The translations under genes and the position numbers were made by a program. This document shows, one piece after another, positions 61,989-64,000 of a DNA stretch of 64,000 bases. The stretch's first letter is position 1. Every line of letters begins with the position of its first letter. The notes beneath the pieces were generated by a model. It was not told the DNA's origin. It saw nothing but the letters and a program-made list of their open reading frames with translations, and searched no databases. The DNA is from Halopseudomonas litoralis (GTDB lineage Bacteria; Pseudomonadota; Gammaproteobacteria; Pseudomonadales; Pseudomonadaceae), in the NCBI RefSeq assembly GCF_900105005.1, contig NZ_LT629748.1:2976001-3040000 (forward strand), given 5' to 3'.

Positions 61989-63152
61989 TCAACTGGGAAG
62001 CATACACCAGGCCGCCGGATCGAGCGCCCGGCCCCGGTGACGAATGGAAAAATACAATGCAGCCTCGCCCATCCCGCCGCTGTTGCCCACCGTGGCAACG
62101 GCCTCGCCCGGCTGAACCCAGCTGCCAACATCTCGCAGCAGGCTCTGATTATGACCGTACAGGCTCAGATAGCCGTTTCCGTGGTCGAGAATCAGCAATA
62201 AGCCGGAGCCGCGCAGCCAGTCAGCGAACACCACACGCCCGCCATGCACCGCATGCACCGGCGCCCCCTCCTGAGCACCGATCAGCAGACCATCCCATTT
62301 GAGCCTGGAATCCGCTCCCCGCTGGCTGCCGAAGCGCGCCTGGATCCTGCCATTGACCGGCAGGGGCAGCTTGCCCTTGGCCTGGGCGAACGGCAGACTG
62401 CCGGCCGGCGCCGGAATGCTGGTGATGGCTTCATCAAGCTTCTTGATCAGCGCAGCCAGCTCGGCACGTTCTGTTTCACGCTGGCTGATCTGCTGCTGCT
62501 GGGATTGGCTACGCCCACGTAGCCCGGCCAGTACCCTGGCGCGGTTCTCACGCTCGGCCTCCAGCTCCTGTTGGCGAGCCGCCAGCGCCTGCCGATCCTG
62601 CTGCAATGCTGTCTGCTGACCGGCGATCTGCGCGCTGGCATCACGGATCTGGGCGATGGTGTCGGTGTAACGCTCGACTTCCTCCACCCGCGCCCGGCTT
62701 ACATAGCCGTAATAGCGCAGCATGCGCGCGACGCGTGACGGGTCATCCTGATTGAGCACCATCTTCAGATAATCCTGACGCCCGGCCATGTAGGCCGCGC
62801 GCACCTGCCTGGCGATCTGCTCCTGCTGAGCCTCCAGCGCCACCTGTAACGCCTCAGCTTGTTGTTGCAGATCCTGCAGGCGGCTCTCGCCCTCACGAAT
62901 CTGCTGCTCCATGTCGGTGCTTTCCCGACGCAACCGACCGATTTCGCTCTCGCTGGTCTCCAGCTCCTTCTCCAGGCCGGATACTTCCTGCTTGAGCGAG
63001 CCCAGCAACTTCTTCAGCCGGGCAATCTCCTGCTCGGTCTGCTTCAGTTCGGCTCTGGCCTTTTCGGCATCAGCAGGCTGCGCCAGCGCGGGTAGCGCCA
63101 GCAGCATCAGCACCAGACAGAGCACCGCTCCGGTCCATGACCGATAGTTCAT
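61989..63152 (-). CDS. envC: EnvC-like murein hydrolase activator
   Basis: The 387-aa protein has a signal peptide (MNYRSWTGAVLCLVLMLLALPALA), long coiled coils (about residues 28-255) and a C-terminal LytM/M23 domain (about 280-385). The zinc ligands of active M23 enzymes are not kept: the H-x3-D position reads RLKWDGL and the HxH position reads YFSIRH, so it is an activator of amidases at division rather than an enzyme. A 164-bp gap separates it from ctpA. Confidence 0.92.
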   Translation of the reverse strand: MNYRSWTGAVLCLVLMLLALPALAQPADAEKARAELKQTEQEIARLKKLLGSLKQEVSGLEKELETSESEIGRLRRESTDMEQQIREGESRLQDLQQQAEALQVALEAQQEQIARQVRAAYMAGRQDYLKMVLNQDDPSRVARMLRYYGYVSRARVEEVERYTDTIAQIRDASAQIAGQQTALQQDRQALAARQQELEAERENRARVLAGLRGRSQSQQQQISQRETERAELAALIKKLDEAITSIPAPAGSLPFAQAKGKLPLPVNGRIQARFGSQRGADSRLKWDGLLIGAQEGAPVHAVHGGRVVFADWLRGSGLLLILDHGNGYLSLYGHNQSLLRDVGSWVQPGEAVATVGNSGGMGEAALYFSIRHRGRALDPAAWCMLPS

Positions 63153-63162
63153 GACCGCGGGC

Positions 63163-64000
63163 TCAGCGCTGCAGACTGACGATGGAGCGGCCGGTCATCT
63201 CCGCCGGCTGCTCCATTCCGAGCAGCGTCAGCACGGTGGGCGCCACGTCGGACAGGATGCCACCGTCACGCATGCTCACCTGGCGCGGCCCGACATACAC
63301 GAAAGGTACCGGTTCGCAAGTATGCGCCGTGTGGGCCTGACCGGTGCTGCTGTCAGCCATCTGCTCAACGTTGCCGTGGTCGGCGGTGATCAGTGCTTCG
63401 CCACCCACCTTGGCCAGCGCCGCCTCGATGCGAGCGATGCAATGATCCAGACATTCAACCGCCTTGACCGCCGCCTCGAACACCCCGGTATGACCGACCA
63501 TATCGCCGTTGGCATAATTGACGATGATAGCGTCATAACGCTGCTGCTCGATGGCTTCAACGATGCGATCAGTGACTTCGGGTGCACTCATTTCCGGCTG
63601 CAGGTCGTAGGTGGCGACCTTCGGTGACGGGATCAGGATGCGCTCTTCGCCTTCAAAGGGTTCTTCGCGGCCACCGGAAAAGAAGAAGGTAACGTGGGCG
63701 TATTTCTCGGTTTCAGCGATACGCAGCTGAGTCTTGCCGTTGTTTGCCAGATACTCGCCCAGCACGTTGGTCAGCGATGACGGCGGGAAGGCGCATGGCG
63801 CCGGGATATCCGCGGCGTACTGGGTGAGCATGACGTAACCGGCCATGTTCAGCGCACGCTGCCGGGCAAAGCCGTCAAAGTCCGGCTGAACGAACGCCCG
63901 GCTCAGTTCACGGGCACGGTCGGCGCGAAAGTTCATGAAGATCACTGCGTCGCCATCTTCCACACGCACCGGCTCGCCGATGACGGTAGCCTTGACGAAC
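63163..64000 (-). CDS. gpmI: Phosphoglycerate mutase GpmI (cofactor-independent), C-terminal part
   Basis: The frame is open to the window edge, so the first about 230 residues lie outside. Visible blocks are [69 protein letters not shown] and ADHGNVEQM with metal ligands of the phosphatase-like domain. It interconverts 2- and 3-phosphoglycerate using Mn. Confidence 0.96.
   Translation of the reverse strand, partial: FVKATVIGEPVRVEDGDAVIFMNFRADRARELSRAFVQPDFDGFARQRALNMAGYVMLTQYAADIPAPCAFPPSSLTNVLGEYLANNGKTQLRIAETEKYAHVTFFFSGGREEPFEGEERILIPSPKVATYDLQPEMSAPEVTDRIVEAIEQQRYDAIIVNYANGDMVGHTGVFEAAVKAVECLDHCIARIEAALAKVGGEALITADHGNVEQMADSSTGQAHTAHTCEPVPFVYVGPRQVSMRDGGILSDVAPTVLTLLGMEQPAEMTGRSIVSLQR

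Overview
The window is a Pseudomonas-type chromosome (Pseudomonadaceae; the gene order recalls the P. aeruginosa PA5131-PA5155 neighbourhood) carrying most of an integrative and conjugative element (ICE). Positions 1 to about 45,782 are ICE. Positions 45,783 to 64,000 are core chromosome. The junction is the 3' end of an intact tRNA-Thr(TGT) gene, which lies 64 bp from the ICE parA gene. The other ICE end, with the integrase and probably the relaxase, lies left of the window.

ICE layout, left to right. (a) 1-8657, plus strand: a type I restriction-modification locus, hsdM (partial) - hsdS - AlbA_2 ATP-binding protein - MltR-like protein - hsdR - YgjP-type metallopeptidase. (b) 8935-10811: an unknown 120-aa gene, then a minus-strand module made of an 81-aa protein with an internal duplication, a 24-aa mini-ORF that looks like the start of a Cas2-like protein, and a coiled-coil/TIR protein. 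Its leader can fold over the ribosome-binding site. This is the best candidate for an undescribed defence locus here. (c) 11359-30416, minus strand: one long, tightly overlapping operon for the conjugative machine of the PFGI-1/ICEclc/SPI-7 (MPF-G) type. It runs from the PilL-like lipoprotein through lytic transglycosylase, TraD, RAQPRD, small membrane proteins and TraC to TraU-like and TraG-like proteins. (d) 31143-33256: a broken ISL3-family transposase and a MerR/cation-efflux pair, a probable metal-resistance insertion. (e) 33313-45718, minus strand: the ICE replication and partition module (type IA topoisomerase, lipoprotein, SSB-like protein, DUF3158, TIGR03761, STY4528, DUF2857, ParB, HicA-like protein, DnaB, ParA). 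Between the DUF3158 and TIGR03761 genes sits a striking array of seven 17-19-bp palindromes at an exact 51-bp spacing, with a paired base change in two copies.

Chromosomal part: tRNA-Thr; a short region with DnaA-box-like sites; a methyltransferase at the end of a polar amino-acid ABC transporter operon; tRNA-Phe with promoter and terminator; yggX, mutY, an AsmA-family gene and an LhgO-like oxidase on the minus strand; a membrane EEP-family protein and hisB-hisH-hisA-hisF on the plus strand; then a YibQ-like deacetylase, ctpA, an EnvC-like activator and gpmI (partial) on the minus strand.

Family names of the form TIGR037xx, DUFxxxx and STYxxxx are recognised from memory of this ICE family and were not checked by search.
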